From assembly GCF_003129925.1 (NCBI RefSeq), contig NZ_QFFN01000020.1, forward strand, positions 1 to 40,776: a stretch of DNA of 40,776 bases, read 5' to 3'. Positions 9,406 through 25,530 of this stretch are shown piece by piece (within the stretch, counting starts at the first letter, position 1; each line of letters opens with the position of its first letter). Source of the DNA: Bifidobacterium catulorum. Lineage in GTDB: Bacteria; Actinomycetota; Actinomycetes; Actinomycetales; Bifidobacteriaceae. A program made the position numbers and the translations under genes. The notes beneath the pieces were generated by a model. That model saw only the letters and a list, made by a program, of their open reading frames with translations. It was not told where the DNA came from and made no database searches.

Positions 9406-10674
9406 ATGGCTCGACAAACGGCATTGCATCAGCGGACTGGCGCGCCCCGTCGCCGCCCCCCGGCAGGACGCTCCCGGAGACGCGGCGGCGGTCGACTACT
9501 CCGGGACGGCTCCGCCCGAGGACCGCTCCGCTTCCTCATGTCATACGTCTCCCCGTTGGGATGGACGGTGCTGGGGCTCACCATCGTCTGCGCTGCGGCC
9601 TTCGCGTTCGTGCGCTGGCACGAACTGCTGGTCATGGCGGTGACGGGAGCGGTGATGCTGGCCGCCGCAGTCACGATGTCGTTGGGCAACACCGGGTTCT
9701 CGGCGGCGCTGTCGGTACCGAGCCGTCATCTGACCGTCGGCGACGTCGTGCCGGTGGACGTCGCCATCACGAACCCCGGCAGGACGCCGACCGTGCACGC
9801 GCGCGGCGATCTGTCGCTAGGCTCCATGCACGAGGGCTTTTCCATCCCCGCGCTGGCACCGAAACAGGAGAAGCACACGAGCGTGGAGTTCGCCACGATA
9901 TCCCGCGCCGTGCTGCCGGTCGGCCCCCTGCGCATCCGCAAGGGCGACCCGTTCGGCCTGATTCGCCATGAGAAGACGCTCGCCAGCCGCATCAACGTGT
10001 TCATCCATCCGAAGATCACACGGCTCAAGACGTTGAACGCCGGCGTCCAACGCGACCTCGAAGGCCAGCCGAGCGGCGACATCGTCGACGACGACCTCGA
10101 TTTCTACGGTCTGCGCGAATACCAGCCGGGCGACGACATGCGCAACGTGCATTGGCTGTCGACCGCAAAATCGGGCGGGCTCATGATCCGCCAGTACGAA
10201 GCCACCCGCAAGACCACCACGGCATTGGGAATCGGCGTCAATCCCAACGACTACATCAACGCCGAGGAGTTCGAGCTCGCCGTCTCCATCCACGCATCGA
10301 TCGGCGTGCAGTGCACGCTGCAGGGACGCCGGATGCGCGTGCTCGTCGGCGACGACGCCACCGACCCGGCGCGGTCCATGGAATTCCTTGACGAATGCAG
10401 CGGCATACTGCCGGACGAGGAGGAGAATCCGAATCTCGCCGTACCGGCGCTCACCCACTGCCCGGACGCCTCGCTCTACTGCTTCACCGTGGGCAGCATG
10501 AAAAGCCCGGAGGTAATCAAGCGCATGGTGCTGCCGTTGCCGAAAAGCGCGACCTGCCTGGTGCTGGTCGCCGATCTGGGGGCGCAACGCGCCATCCAAC
10601 GGTTCGAGGACTTCACGATGGCCACCATCGGCGAACTCGATGACCTTCCTTTGGTGATGGGGGCATTGGCATGA
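9406..10674 (+). CDS. DUF58 domain protein
   Basis: 422 residues. An Arg/Gly-rich N terminus precedes two closely spaced hydrophobic segments (about residues 47-90). A soluble part follows, carrying the DUF58 signature LREYQPGDDMRNVHW near residues 235-250. DUF58 proteins have a VWA-like fold and occur beside MoxR ATPases and transglutaminase-like membrane proteins; their biochemical role is not settled. The ATG at 9406 follows AAGGAA by about 9 bases and lies 32 bases after the moxR stop. The gene ends with ATGA overlapping the next gene by 4 bases, so the two are translationally coupled. Confidence 0.88.
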   Translation: MARQTALHQRTGAPRRRPPAGRSRRRGGGRLLRDGSARGPLRFLMSYVSPLGWTVLGLTIVCAAAFAFVRWHELLVMAVTGAVMLAAAVTMSLGNTGFSAALSVPSRHLTVGDVVPVDVAITNPGRTPTVHARGDLSLGSMHEGFSIPALAPKQEKHTSVEFATISRAVLPVGPLRIRKGDPFGLIRHEKTLASRINVFIHPKITRLKTLNAGVQRDLEGQPSGDIVDDDLDFYGLREYQPGDDMRNVHWLSTAKSGGLMIRQYEATRKTTTALGIGVNPNDYINAEEFELAVSIHASIGVQCTLQGRRMRVLVGDDATDPARSMEFLDECSGILPDEEENPNLAVPALTHCPDASLYCFTVGSMKSPEVIKRMVLPLPKSATCLVLVADLGAQRAIQRFEDFTMATIGELDDLPLVMGALA

Positions 10675-13274
10675 CGGATTCACAGTTCGAATCGTTGCAC
10701 ACCGCATCCGGGATCTCCGACCTCACCGGAACAGGAACAGGCACCGGAACAGGCACCTGGGCGAAATCCACGCACTCGGCCATCTGGATCACCCGCGGCC
10801 TCAAGGGCGGCGAGCGCAACGCCCTGATGGACGCGCATTCGCTCGCGTCGCACGCCGTGAGCCTGACGGTCATGCTGGCCGCGAACCTGCTGGCGTCAGC
10901 GAACCTCATCGACGTCTACGGCTCGCCGATGGCATGGGCCGCGACCGCCGTGCCGGCCGCCGTCCTGGGAGCGCTCATCGCGTTCGCCGGCGTGCGGACC
11001 ATGCTGCGCCTGTGGTGGCAGCTGGTGTTCCTGCTTGCCGCGCAGTTCATCATCGGCCCGGTGATCGCCTTGCCTAGAACCACGATCGCGCATGTCATTC
11101 CCGGTCCGGATACCCTTGCCGAAGGCGTCTCCGCCACGTTCGGCTCATTCAAGTACCTGATCTCCATCGACCCCGCCGTGGGAACCGGTGGAGGCGACCT
11201 GATGGCGTTGTGGACGATAGTGCTGTGGTCGGGCTTCCTTTCCGGCGTGTTCGCCATCGCCCGCAAGCCGCTGTCATCCGTGCTTTCGACGGTGGCGGTC
11301 GGCGCGAGCTTCGCCGTCTGTGCTGCGCTCGGCACGCACACCGGCGTGCAGCCGGTGGCCGTTGGCATCGCCCTGTTCCTGCTGCTGGTCGTCTGGCTGA
11401 GCTGGCGTCTGGGGATGCTGGAGCTGAATCGCTTCATCTCCGCGGGAGTCATCATCGTATTGGCAGCGGCGTTGGCGTTCGGCTCCTCGCTGGTCGTGGC
11501 CCAGCATCGCGAGGTGCTGCGCGACAGGTACGAGCCGCCATTGAGCCCCTACAACTATTCGAGTCCGTTAAGCGGCCTGCGCGCCTATGTGAAGGACCAT
11601 AAGAAGGACACGCTGCTGAGCGTGAAGGACCTTCCCGCCGCCACTCCGGTGCGGCTGGCCGTCATGGACAGGTTCGACGGCGCGGTATGGAACCTGTCCG
11701 ATTCGTCGCAGGCCGCGGGATCGTCCGATTACCGTCGTGTGGGCCGGACGATCGGCGACGAGGCCCGTGCAAGGACATCCGGCGACAGGTTCACGGCCAC
11801 GTTCACCGTGCATAAGGGGCTCGCGGACGTGTGGCTTCCCACGGCCGGCGTCGCCACGTCCGTGGGATTGTCCGGCGAGGACGCCCAGTCGTTCTATTAC
11901 AACACCGACACGAACTCCGGCATGCTGACCACGCGCACTCGCGCCGGCATGACGTATACGGAGCATGGCATCGCGCCGCGCACACCCTCGACCGGGCAGA
12001 TCGATGATTCCCGGGCGGCCGTCGTGGAGCAGCCCCAGGCCGAGGACGTGCCCGATTCGGTGGGCAAGCTCGCCACGTCGTTCGCCGGCGGCAGCACCGA
12101 CGGCGGCGCCGCGGCCCGTCGCCTTGCCGACAGGCTCAGGGAGAATGGCTGGTTCTCGCATGGCCTCAAGGGCGACTACCCGTCCCTTCCCGGGCACGGC
12201 TCGTACCGCGTGGACAAGCTGCTCGCCGGAAAATCCATGGTGGGCGACAGCGAACAGTACGCCTCGGCCATGGCGTTGATGGCCCGCGATCTAGGCCTGC
12301 CGTCGCGCGTGGTGCTCGGATTCATCCCCAAGGACAAGGACGGCGAGATCTCCGAAGACCGTACGAAGACGGCCAAGGACGGCACGACGACCATCGACTT
12401 CACCGGCAACGACATCGAGGCCTGGGTGGAGGTCAAGCTCGACGGTTACGGATGGGTCGCATTCCATCCGACGCCGAAGGAGACGAAGGTCCCCAACAAG
12501 AACCAGAACCTCACGCCGCCGAACCCGCAGAAGCTGGTCCGACAGCCCCCCGTGCCCCTGCAGGACCCGTTGCGCGACGAGAACCAGACCAAGGGCCAAT
12601 CGAAGCTGGACGGCAGCGAAGCGGACGACTCCTCCTCGTCGCTGCTGCTGGGCAGGGTGTTGGCGACCATCGGCAAGGTGGCGTTGTACGGAAGCCCCGT
12701 CTGGGCGCTGGCGATCATCGTCGGCGCGATCCTCGCCATCAAGGCCGCCGCATTGTCCCGGGCGCGGAGGAACGGCAGCCCGGCCATGCGCATCGCCCAG
12801 GGATGGCGGCAGATCTGCGTATTGGCCGAACAGAGCGGTGCCACCGTCTCGGGCACGCGCCGCGACCAGAGCCGCATGATGGCCCGGCAGCTCGCCCTGC
12901 CGCAGTCCACGCTGGAGGCGTTGGGCAAGCAGGCCGATTACGCGGCGTTCTCGGGAACGACGATCGACGAGGCATCCGCGGCCGCATACTGGAATACGGT
13001 CGATCAGGTACGACGGGCGATCATGCGCGGATTGCCGCGAAATCGTGCCATCCGCACTAGACTTTCATTGCGGGGCGTGTTCTCCGACCCGGTGAGCGCC
13101 AGACCGTCCTCGGCAACCTCATCGTCCTCGGCGAAGTCCTCGTCGGCGGCGATGTCCGCCGGCAACGTTGTGAGCGCTTCCGCTAACCGAATATTGCTAT
13201 GGTTGAATGCGGTCAAGGAACGACTGCGTTCCCGCACATCGTCGCGGACGACCGACCGCAGCACGAAAGGATGA
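10671..13274 (+). CDS. Membrane transglutaminase-like protein with replaced catalytic triad
   Basis: 867 residues. The N-terminal ~55 residues include a Thr-Gly dipeptide run. About six membrane segments occupy residues 65-290. The large extracellular region contains a transglutaminase-like core, then comes one more membrane segment (VWALAIIVGAILAIKAAAL) and a cytoplasmic Ser-rich tail. The architecture matches TgpA-type proteins found with MoxR and DUF58. In active members the motif is G-x-C-E-Q, then H-A-W-V-E, then F-D-P-T-P. Here these read GDSEQYA (Ser527), IEAWVEV (Glu583) and AFHPTP (His599), so Cys, His and Asp are all replaced. Transglutaminase or peptidase chemistry is therefore unlikely, and a structural or binding role is inferred. 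It overlaps the DUF58 gene by 4 bases. Confidence 0.88.
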   Translation: MTDSQFESLHTASGISDLTGTGTGTGTGTWAKSTHSAIWITRGLKGGERNALMDAHSLASHAVSLTVMLAANLLASANLIDVYGSPMAWAATAVPAAVLGALIAFAGVRTMLRLWWQLVFLLAAQFIIGPVIALPRTTIAHVIPGPDTLAEGVSATFGSFKYLISIDPAVGTGGGDLMALWTIVLWSGFLSGVFAIARKPLSSVLSTVAVGASFAVCAALGTHTGVQPVAVGIALFLLLVVWLSWRLGMLELNRFISAGVIIVLAAALAFGSSLVVAQHREVLRDRYEPPLSPYNYSSPLSGLRAYVKDHKKDTLLSVKDLPAATPVRLAVMDRFDGAVWNLSDSSQAAGSSDYRRVGRTIGDEARARTSGDRFTATFTVHKGLADVWLPTAGVATSVGLSGEDAQSFYYNTDTNSGMLTTRTRAGMTYTEHGIAPRTPSTGQIDDSRAAVVEQPQAEDVPDSVGKLATSFAGGSTDGGAAARRLADRLRENGWFSHGLKGDYPSLPGHGSYRVDKLLAGKSMVGDSEQYASAMALMARDLGLPSRVVLGFIPKDKDGEISEDRTKTAKDGTTTIDFTGNDIEAWVEVKLDGYGWVAFHPTPKETKVPNKNQNLTPPNPQKLVRQPPVPLQDPLRDENQTKGQSKLDGSEADDSSSSLLLGRVLATIGKVALYGSPVWALAIIVGAILAIKAAALSRARRNGSPAMRIAQGWRQICVLAEQSGATVSGTRRDQSRMMARQLALPQSTLEALGKQADYAAFSGTTIDEASAAAYWNTVDQVRRAIMRGLPRNRAIRTRLSLRGVFSDPVSARPSSATSSSSAKSSSAAMSAGNVVSASANRILLWLNAVKERLRSRTSSRTTDRSTKG
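10725..10757 (+). repeat. In-frame Thr-Gly codon repeat at the transglutaminase N terminus
   Basis: Eleven codons alternate ACA/ACC with GGA/GGC, giving T-G-T-G-T-G-T-G-T-G-T. The unit is six bases, so copy-number change would lengthen or shorten the cytoplasmic N-terminal linker without shifting the frame. Confidence 0.75.
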
Positions 13275-13275
13275 C

Positions 13276-14235
13276 ATGACCGACATGCATATCAGTGCCG
13301 CCCTACGCACCGACATAGGGCGCAAACGCCGCATCAATCAGGATTGCGGCCTGGCCGGTCATGGCCTGTTCCTCGTCTGCGACGGCATGGGCGGCGGCGT
13401 GGCCGGGCAGGAGGCCAGCCGACGCACACTGACCCGTTTCTCCGCGCTCGCCGACCAGGTGGGCCGCAACCGGAAAACCATCGACGCCACGTTCGAAACG
13501 GCCCAGCAGGACGCCCTCGCCCTTGGCGAGGAGTACGGCGGTATCGCCGGCACCACCGCCACCGGCCTGATCCTGGCCGACACCATGGCGCTGCTCCCCC
13601 ATTACGACGATCTTGCCGGCGACGAGGACCAGTCGCAGACGCTGTGGCACACCGATGACGACGGCAACGCCTGGTACGTGGTCAACGTGGGCGACTCCCG
13701 CACCTATCATCTCGACCGCCGCGGCGACAACCACGGCTGGGAGGCCGGCTCGCTCGTACAGATCACGCGCGACCATTCCCGACGCCAGGAGATCATCGAC
13801 GTCGGCGCCATGCTGCCCGAACTCGCCGAACAGATGGTGCCGCGCAACATCATCACCCAATGCGTGGGTTCGCCGGACGGCATCGAACCCGACTATTTCC
13901 GCGCCGACCTGACCGGACGGTTCATCGTCTGCTCGGACGGCCTGCATTCCGAGGTCGACGACGAGACCATCGCCATGATCGCCGCCGCCCACGAGACCCC
14001 GCAGGACGCCGTCACGGCGTTGGTCGACGCCGCGCTCGCCAGCGGCGGCAGCGACAACGTCACCGTCATCGTGATCGATGTGACCGTGGCGGACGAGGAC
14101 CTCGCCGGACTGCCGCAATGGTCGTATGTGAAGATCGCCCGTGACGAGGACCTCGCCGACATCGGCGAATCGACTTTGGACACACTGAGAACTGTAACCG
14201 CCCGGAACATCGCCGGGCCGAAGGAAAGTGAGTGA
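13276..14235 (+). CDS. PP2C-family Ser/Thr protein phosphatase (PrpC-like)
   Basis: 319 residues with the PPM/PP2C metal-binding motifs in order: RRINQD (metal Asp), VCDGMGGGVAG, GDSRTYHLD, SDGL and GSDNVTVI. The domain spans nearly the whole protein. An acidic insert (around residues 105-135, including DEDQSQ) precedes the GDSRTY strand. It is expected to be cytoplasmic and to remove phosphates placed by the kinase of this cluster. The start at ATG 13276 is preceded by GAAAGGA inside the end of the transglutaminase gene, whose stop is one base earlier. An upstream in-frame ATG at 13207 lies within that gene and is not favoured. It overlaps the next start by four bases (GTGA). Confidence 0.93.
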   Translation: MTDMHISAALRTDIGRKRRINQDCGLAGHGLFLVCDGMGGGVAGQEASRRTLTRFSALADQVGRNRKTIDATFETAQQDALALGEEYGGIAGTTATGLILADTMALLPHYDDLAGDEDQSQTLWHTDDDGNAWYVVNVGDSRTYHLDRRGDNHGWEAGSLVQITRDHSRRQEIIDVGAMLPELAEQMVPRNIITQCVGSPDGIEPDYFRADLTGRFIVCSDGLHSEVDDETIAMIAAAHETPQDAVTALVDAALASGGSDNVTVIVIDVTVADEDLAGLPQWSYVKIARDEDLADIGESTLDTLRTVTARNIAGPKESE

Positions 14236-14825
14236 TTATGGTTGATTATGATGCCGCCGTGGCGGCCGTCCAGGATCCGAACGCCGATCCGGTGCTGCTG
14301 GCGAAAATCGCCTATGAGAACCCGGATTTCGGCGCGAACGTCGCGGCGAACGACCGCGCCTACCCAGGACTGCTGCGCTGGATCGCAGAGTTCGGCGACG
14401 ACCGCGCCAAGGAGCAGGCCCGCCTCCGCGGCTACGTGGCCGACGGCACGCCCGCGAATCATGGCGAGGATGTGACGGAGCCCGTGGTGGCCGAACAGGC
14501 CGCGCAACCGGCGCAGACAGCGCAGGCAGTACAGCCCGAATCGCAGCAGGCGGCTGAATCGCAGCAGGCAGCCTTCGCACAGGCCCAGCCGCAACAGCAG
14601 CCCGCCGTGGCGCAGCAGCCGGTTGCGACCAACCAGTACGGCTTCACGGTGGCGCAGGCGCTCGATCCGAACACCGATCAGATCACCATCGCGCAGATCG
14701 CCCAGTACGCACCCGAACTGCGCGTCTACCTGGCGCAGAATCCGAACACCTACCCGGAACTGCTCAACTGGCTGGCTCAGCTCAACGACCCGCAGATCAA
14801 CGCCGCCCTCGCACAGCGCGGCTGA
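14232..14825 (+). CDS. Variant leucine-rich-repeat (VLRR) type protein with two repeated modules
   Basis: 197 residues, no membrane segment. Two homologous modules of about 55 residues (near the N terminus, VDYDAAVAAVQDPNADPVLL onwards, and the C terminus, YGFTVAQALDPNTDQITIAQ onwards) flank a Gln/Ala-rich linker. Each module has the pattern A-x-DPN-D, a short helix, a Y-P-x-L-L-x-W-(I/L)-A segment. This resembles the VLRR-type domain common in actinobacterial proteins linked to kinase/phosphatase clusters. GTG 14232 is taken as start because it forms a GTGA overlap with the phosphatase stop and has AAGGAA five bases upstream; ATG 14238 is an alternative. Function unknown, probably protein-protein interaction. 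Confidence 0.75.
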   Translation: MIMVDYDAAVAAVQDPNADPVLLAKIAYENPDFGANVAANDRAYPGLLRWIAEFGDDRAKEQARLRGYVADGTPANHGEDVTEPVVAEQAAQPAQTAQAVQPESQQAAESQQAAFAQAQPQQQPAVAQQPVATNQYGFTVAQALDPNTDQITIAQIAQYAPELRVYLAQNPNTYPELLNWLAQLNDPQINAALAQRG

Positions 14826-14834
14826 CCGCGGCAT

Positions 14835-14848
14835 CCGGCGCGCGCCGG
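14835..14848. terminator. GC palindrome between converging VLRR and FHA genes
   Basis: CCGGCGCGCGCCGG is a perfect 14-bp palindrome 10 bases after the VLRR stop codon. It could form a stem ending the long plus-strand operon, but there is no T run, so terminator activity is only a guess. Confidence 0.3.
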
Positions 14849-14950
14849 CGCCTATATCGCCCGGGGGGCCCTGCCGGTACAGCAGCGTCAGGGACCCACG
14901 AATCGTTCCGGCGCGTGTTCACGGCCGGTCTTCCACTGCGACGTTGCAAC

Positions 14951-15006
14951 TTGCCGTCACGGCACCTTGTTTGTCGTCACTGTGCCTTGTTTGTCGTCAC
15001 TGCGCC
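14951..15006. repeat. Three ~20-bp tandem repeats spanning the FHA gene stop
   Basis: Two 20-base units (14967-14986 and 14987-15006) differ at one base, and a shorter degenerate copy lies at 14951-14966. On the minus strand each full unit reads CAAGGC(A/G)CAGTGACGACAAA. The FHA stop codon (TGA, 14997-14999) therefore lies in the first unit and is duplicated in the second. Confidence 0.75.
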
Positions 15007-15761
15007 TTGTCGAGGGAGAAGAACTGGTCGCCGATGCGCACGGTGCACGGCACGCTCACCTGCACGGGCGTTCCCTTGACGACCTGCGACTCCTCCCCAT
15101 CGACGATGAGGAACGTGCCGTTGAGGGAGCCATAGTCCTCCAGCCACAGATTGCCGTCCTTATCGAAGCTGACGGCGGCATGGTTGCGGGAGATGGTTCG
15201 CGTCGGGTCGGCGAGTTTGATGGAGGTGGCGCCTTCGGGCAGGTTCCGGCTGGGCTTGCGGCCGAGCAACGTGCTTTTCTCCAGGATCACGGTCTGCCCG
15301 GTCGCCTCGTTGTGCAGCTCGTAACGATGCTCCGGCTCCTTGGTGAAGGACGAGGAGAGCACGGTGCTGTCCCAATCCTCGTCGTCATCATCGGACGCCG
15401 ACGTGGTTGTGACGGTGTCCGTGGTCGTGGCGGACTGTGCCGCGGTCATGGCGGTGTCCGCGGCGACGTTCCGGCCAAGGTCCATGGGCGCGGCAGCCGC
15501 CACGTCGAAGGCGCTCGGACCGCTTTCGGCGGGCGTCTGACCGGCCGGGGCGTCTTGGGTCGCCTGAACGGCCCTGGATGCCGAGGCCTCCTGGACGGCC
15601 TGTCCGGCGGGAACGGCGTCGTCCCCCACGGGACGCCTGCTCCCGTCCGTCTGCGCGGTGTCGGGGGCGTCCGTGGCCGCGGAGGCGTCCGACATAACGG
15701 TATTGTCATCGTCGTACCAGCCGAATTCCGGCGGCGGCGGATATGGAATGTGAGAAGTCAT
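14997..15761 (-). CDS. FHA-domain phosphothreonine-binding protein
   Basis: 254 residues. An acidic Ala/Thr/Asp-rich, probably disordered N-terminal half is followed by a C-terminal FHA domain. Key FHA residues are visible: GRKPS, SRNHA (phosphopeptide-binding Ser/Arg/Asn/His strand) and the DYGSLNGT loop. FHA domains bind phosphothreonine peptides. The N-terminal half carries two motifs like those in the MoxR repeats: DDNTVMSDAS near residue 20 and DSTVLSS just before the FHA domain. These may be kinase targets that set up self-binding or a bridge to MoxR, as with GarA-type switches (inference). It is convergent with the VLRR gene and divergent from the CmpB-like gene. The start is ATG 15761 with TAGGAATG upstream. 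Confidence 0.92.
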   Translation of the reverse strand: MTSHIPYPPPPEFGWYDDDNTVMSDASAATDAPDTAQTDGSRRPVGDDAVPAGQAVQEASASRAVQATQDAPAGQTPAESGPSAFDVAAAAPMDLGRNVAADTAMTAAQSATTTDTVTTTSASDDDDEDWDSTVLSSSFTKEPEHRYELHNEATGQTVILEKSTLLGRKPSRNLPEGATSIKLADPTRTISRNHAAVSFDKDGNLWLEDYGSLNGTFLIVDGEESQVVKGTPVQVSVPCTVRIGDQFFSLDKAQ

Positions 15762-15906
15762 ATTTCATTCCTACCACATACGGTGAAGAATCTTCCGCCG
15801 TTTCTTGCCCATCGTCGTTCCGATCGACGATTCCCCTGCGTGCGCATGATGACGTCTTCCTGCATGGCTGCGTCTTCCCGCACGACGGGGTAGGCTCGTA
15901 TTCATT

Positions 15907-17214
15907 ATGACGAACGAACCCAAGCAGAACGGCGACATCACGAACGACGCCATCATGAACGACGACATCACGGATGGAACGCGCAGGACGTTGGCCGACG
16001 CGATCGCCATGTCGACGTCGATCACGGCGGCCGAAACAACGCTGGACGCCCTACCGTCGATCGACGAACGACGTCTCCCCCTGACGGCGAGGATCTACGG
16101 CGCATTGTGTCTGATGGTGGGATTGGTGACGTTGCCGATGCTGGTCCTGGTGATCGTCGACACCGTCGACGGACTCGACATGACGGACATCCGGCCGACG
16201 CTGACGTTCATCCTGTCCTGCGTCCATGCGGCGGTGCTGGTGGCCAACAGCGCCGCGCTCATCGTGTTCGGCGTGCTGCTGGTGCGCAATAGACGGCGAT
16301 ATGCGGCCCGATGGGCGTATGCGCTGATCCCGTTGACGCTGCTGGAGGGACTGTCCAACCTGGAGCTGTATGGTCTGGGACCGTCGCTGCTGCCGTCGTT
16401 CGCGCAGCTGGTCCTGCTGGTGGTCATATCCGTCGTCGCCGATCCGACGTTGCGGGACGAACGACGTATCCAGCGTGCGTTGCGTCGTCTCGACGAACGG
16501 GACCGTCTTGAGGCCGAGGCGAAGATCGGCATGGTCGGTCGCGACCTGTCCGGGCGTGGATACATCGCCTTGGATTTCTTCAACCTGTTCTGGGTGTTCG
16601 TCGTGGCCTGTGTGGTGGGATTGGGCATCGAGACCGTCTACCATTTCGTCATGTACCACGGCGAATGGCAGGACAGGGCCGGTCTGCTGTACGGGCCGTT
16701 CTCCCCCATCTACGGATTCGGCGCCGTGCTGCTCACCGTATTGCTCAACCGGCTGTGGGACAGCAATCCGCTGCTGATCTTCATCGCCAGCGCGATCATC
16801 GGGGGATCGTTCGAGTTCGCGGTCAGCTGGTTCATGGAGACGGCGTTCGGTATCACCGCATGGGATTACACGGGGCAATGGCTGTCGGTGGACGGCCGTA
16901 CCAGCGGCAGATACATGCTGATGTGGGGGCTGCTCGGATTGGTCTGGGTGAGGCTCGCGCTGCCGAGGCTGCTGAAGCTCATCAACAGGATCCCCTGGCA
17001 ATGGCGGTATTCGCTGACGGTCGCCGTGTTCGTGCTGCTGTTCGTCGACGGCGTGATGACGCTGATGGCGCTGGACTGCTGGTATTCGCGTGCAGCCGGA
17101 CTGCAACCCGGATCGCCGGTGGAGTTGTTCTTCCAGCGGCATTACGGGGACGAGTACATGCGGCAACGATTCCAGACGATGACGATGAATCCATCGCTGA
17201 CCGGGCGTATGTAG
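15907..17214 (+). CDS. CmpB-type (putative type IV ABC transporter) multi-pass membrane protein
   Basis: 435 residues. A polar N-terminal ~55 residues is followed by about four membrane segments, a charged cytoplasmic stretch (near 175-215), then the second hydrophobic half. That half has the family signature GPFSPIYGFGAVLLT, a W-D-Y segment (FGITAWDYTGQW) and GRTSGRYMLMWGLLG, as in the domain named putative ABC-transporter type IV (CmpB). Despite the family name no ATPase partner is nearby and the role is unknown. There is no convincing ribosome binding site at ATG 15907 (CGTATTCATT precedes it), so translation may be leaderless or begin at ATG 15955. It stands alone, ending before a strong terminator shared with rpoC. 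Confidence 0.75.
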   Translation: MTNEPKQNGDITNDAIMNDDITDGTRRTLADAIAMSTSITAAETTLDALPSIDERRLPLTARIYGALCLMVGLVTLPMLVLVIVDTVDGLDMTDIRPTLTFILSCVHAAVLVANSAALIVFGVLLVRNRRRYAARWAYALIPLTLLEGLSNLELYGLGPSLLPSFAQLVLLVVISVVADPTLRDERRIQRALRRLDERDRLEAEAKIGMVGRDLSGRGYIALDFFNLFWVFVVACVVGLGIETVYHFVMYHGEWQDRAGLLYGPFSPIYGFGAVLLTVLLNRLWDSNPLLIFIASAIIGGSFEFAVSWFMETAFGITAWDYTGQWLSVDGRTSGRYMLMWGLLGLVWVRLALPRLLKLINRIPWQWRYSLTVAVFVLLFVDGVMTLMALDCWYSRAAGLQPGSPVELFFQRHYGDEYMRQRFQTMTMNPSLTGRM

Positions 17215-17285
17215 CCGGATACATGTAGTGACCGGCCGCATGTAGTCAACGGTTCGTGATCCCGCCCCTCCCCCTCTCGAACGAA

Positions 17286-17345
17286 ACGGGCCGGTCATGC
17301 CATGGATCCGTGAGAATTCCGTGATCCATGGGATGACCGGCCCGT
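17286..17345. terminator. Long bidirectional terminator hairpin between CmpB-like gene and rpoC
   Basis: An almost complete inverted repeat: ACGGGCCGGTCAT at 17286-17298 pairs with ATGACCGGCCCGT at 17333-17345, continued inward by CCATGGATC paired with GATCCATGG. It sits between the convergent CmpB-like and rpoC genes and is about 20 bases from the rpoC stop, fitting termination from both sides. Confidence 0.8.
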
Positions 17346-17364
17346 ATTGTCGTGCGACTATCGG

Positions 17365-21513
<4,149 letters not shown>

Positions 21514-21559
21514 TCTATGTCCTGTCTGTCGAAAAATTTTACTGCTTCACGTGGGTTGC

Positions 21560-21603
21560 GTCCGACGGCATGGCACGGGTCGATCGATGCCGTGCCGTCG
21601 GAC
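21560..21603. promoter_or_regulatory. Bulged hairpin in the rpoB-rpoC intergenic spacer
   Basis: GTCCGACGGC...CACGG on one side pairs with CCGTGCCGTCGGAC on the other, leaving a five-base bulge and an ATCGATCG-like loop. It lies between the rpoB stop (21627) and the rpoC start. A partial terminator, attenuator or RNA-processing site is possible; there is no T tract on the minus strand directly after it. Confidence 0.45.
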
Positions 21604-21626
21604 GTGTGCTAGTGGCCGGAGAGCCG

Positions 21627-25253
<3,627 letters not shown>

Positions 25254-25373
25254 GATGGGATGGTCCTTCTCGTTCGCTGTTATTCCATACGTCAGGGAAC
25301 AGCTGCCGCGGAACTACAATCTTCGCGGGCGGTTCCCCCAGTTTGATGCATGCCCGCTATATGACACACGTCA

Positions 25374-25416
25374 CTAATCAGCAAATCAGATTAGCACATT
25401 CGCGCGTGTCGCGCAA
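25374..25416 (-). promoter_or_regulatory. Probable rpoB promoter with overlapping inverted repeat
   Basis: On the minus strand, -35 TTGCGC (25411-25416) and -10 TAATCT (25388-25393) are separated by exactly 17 bases, about 135 bases upstream of the rpoB TTG. An inverted repeat CTAATC/GATTAG with 9 bases between (25374-25394) overlaps the -10 box. This is a sequence prediction only. Confidence 0.5.
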
Positions 25417-25530
25417 GCTGACACGTATACTTCTTGGACTTTCCCATCCCACGCCCGGCTTCGGAACCCTGAACGGAACCGCCGACCGGGACGGCGAGAT
25501 CACGCCGTACAATCATGGGAAGGGGACAGC

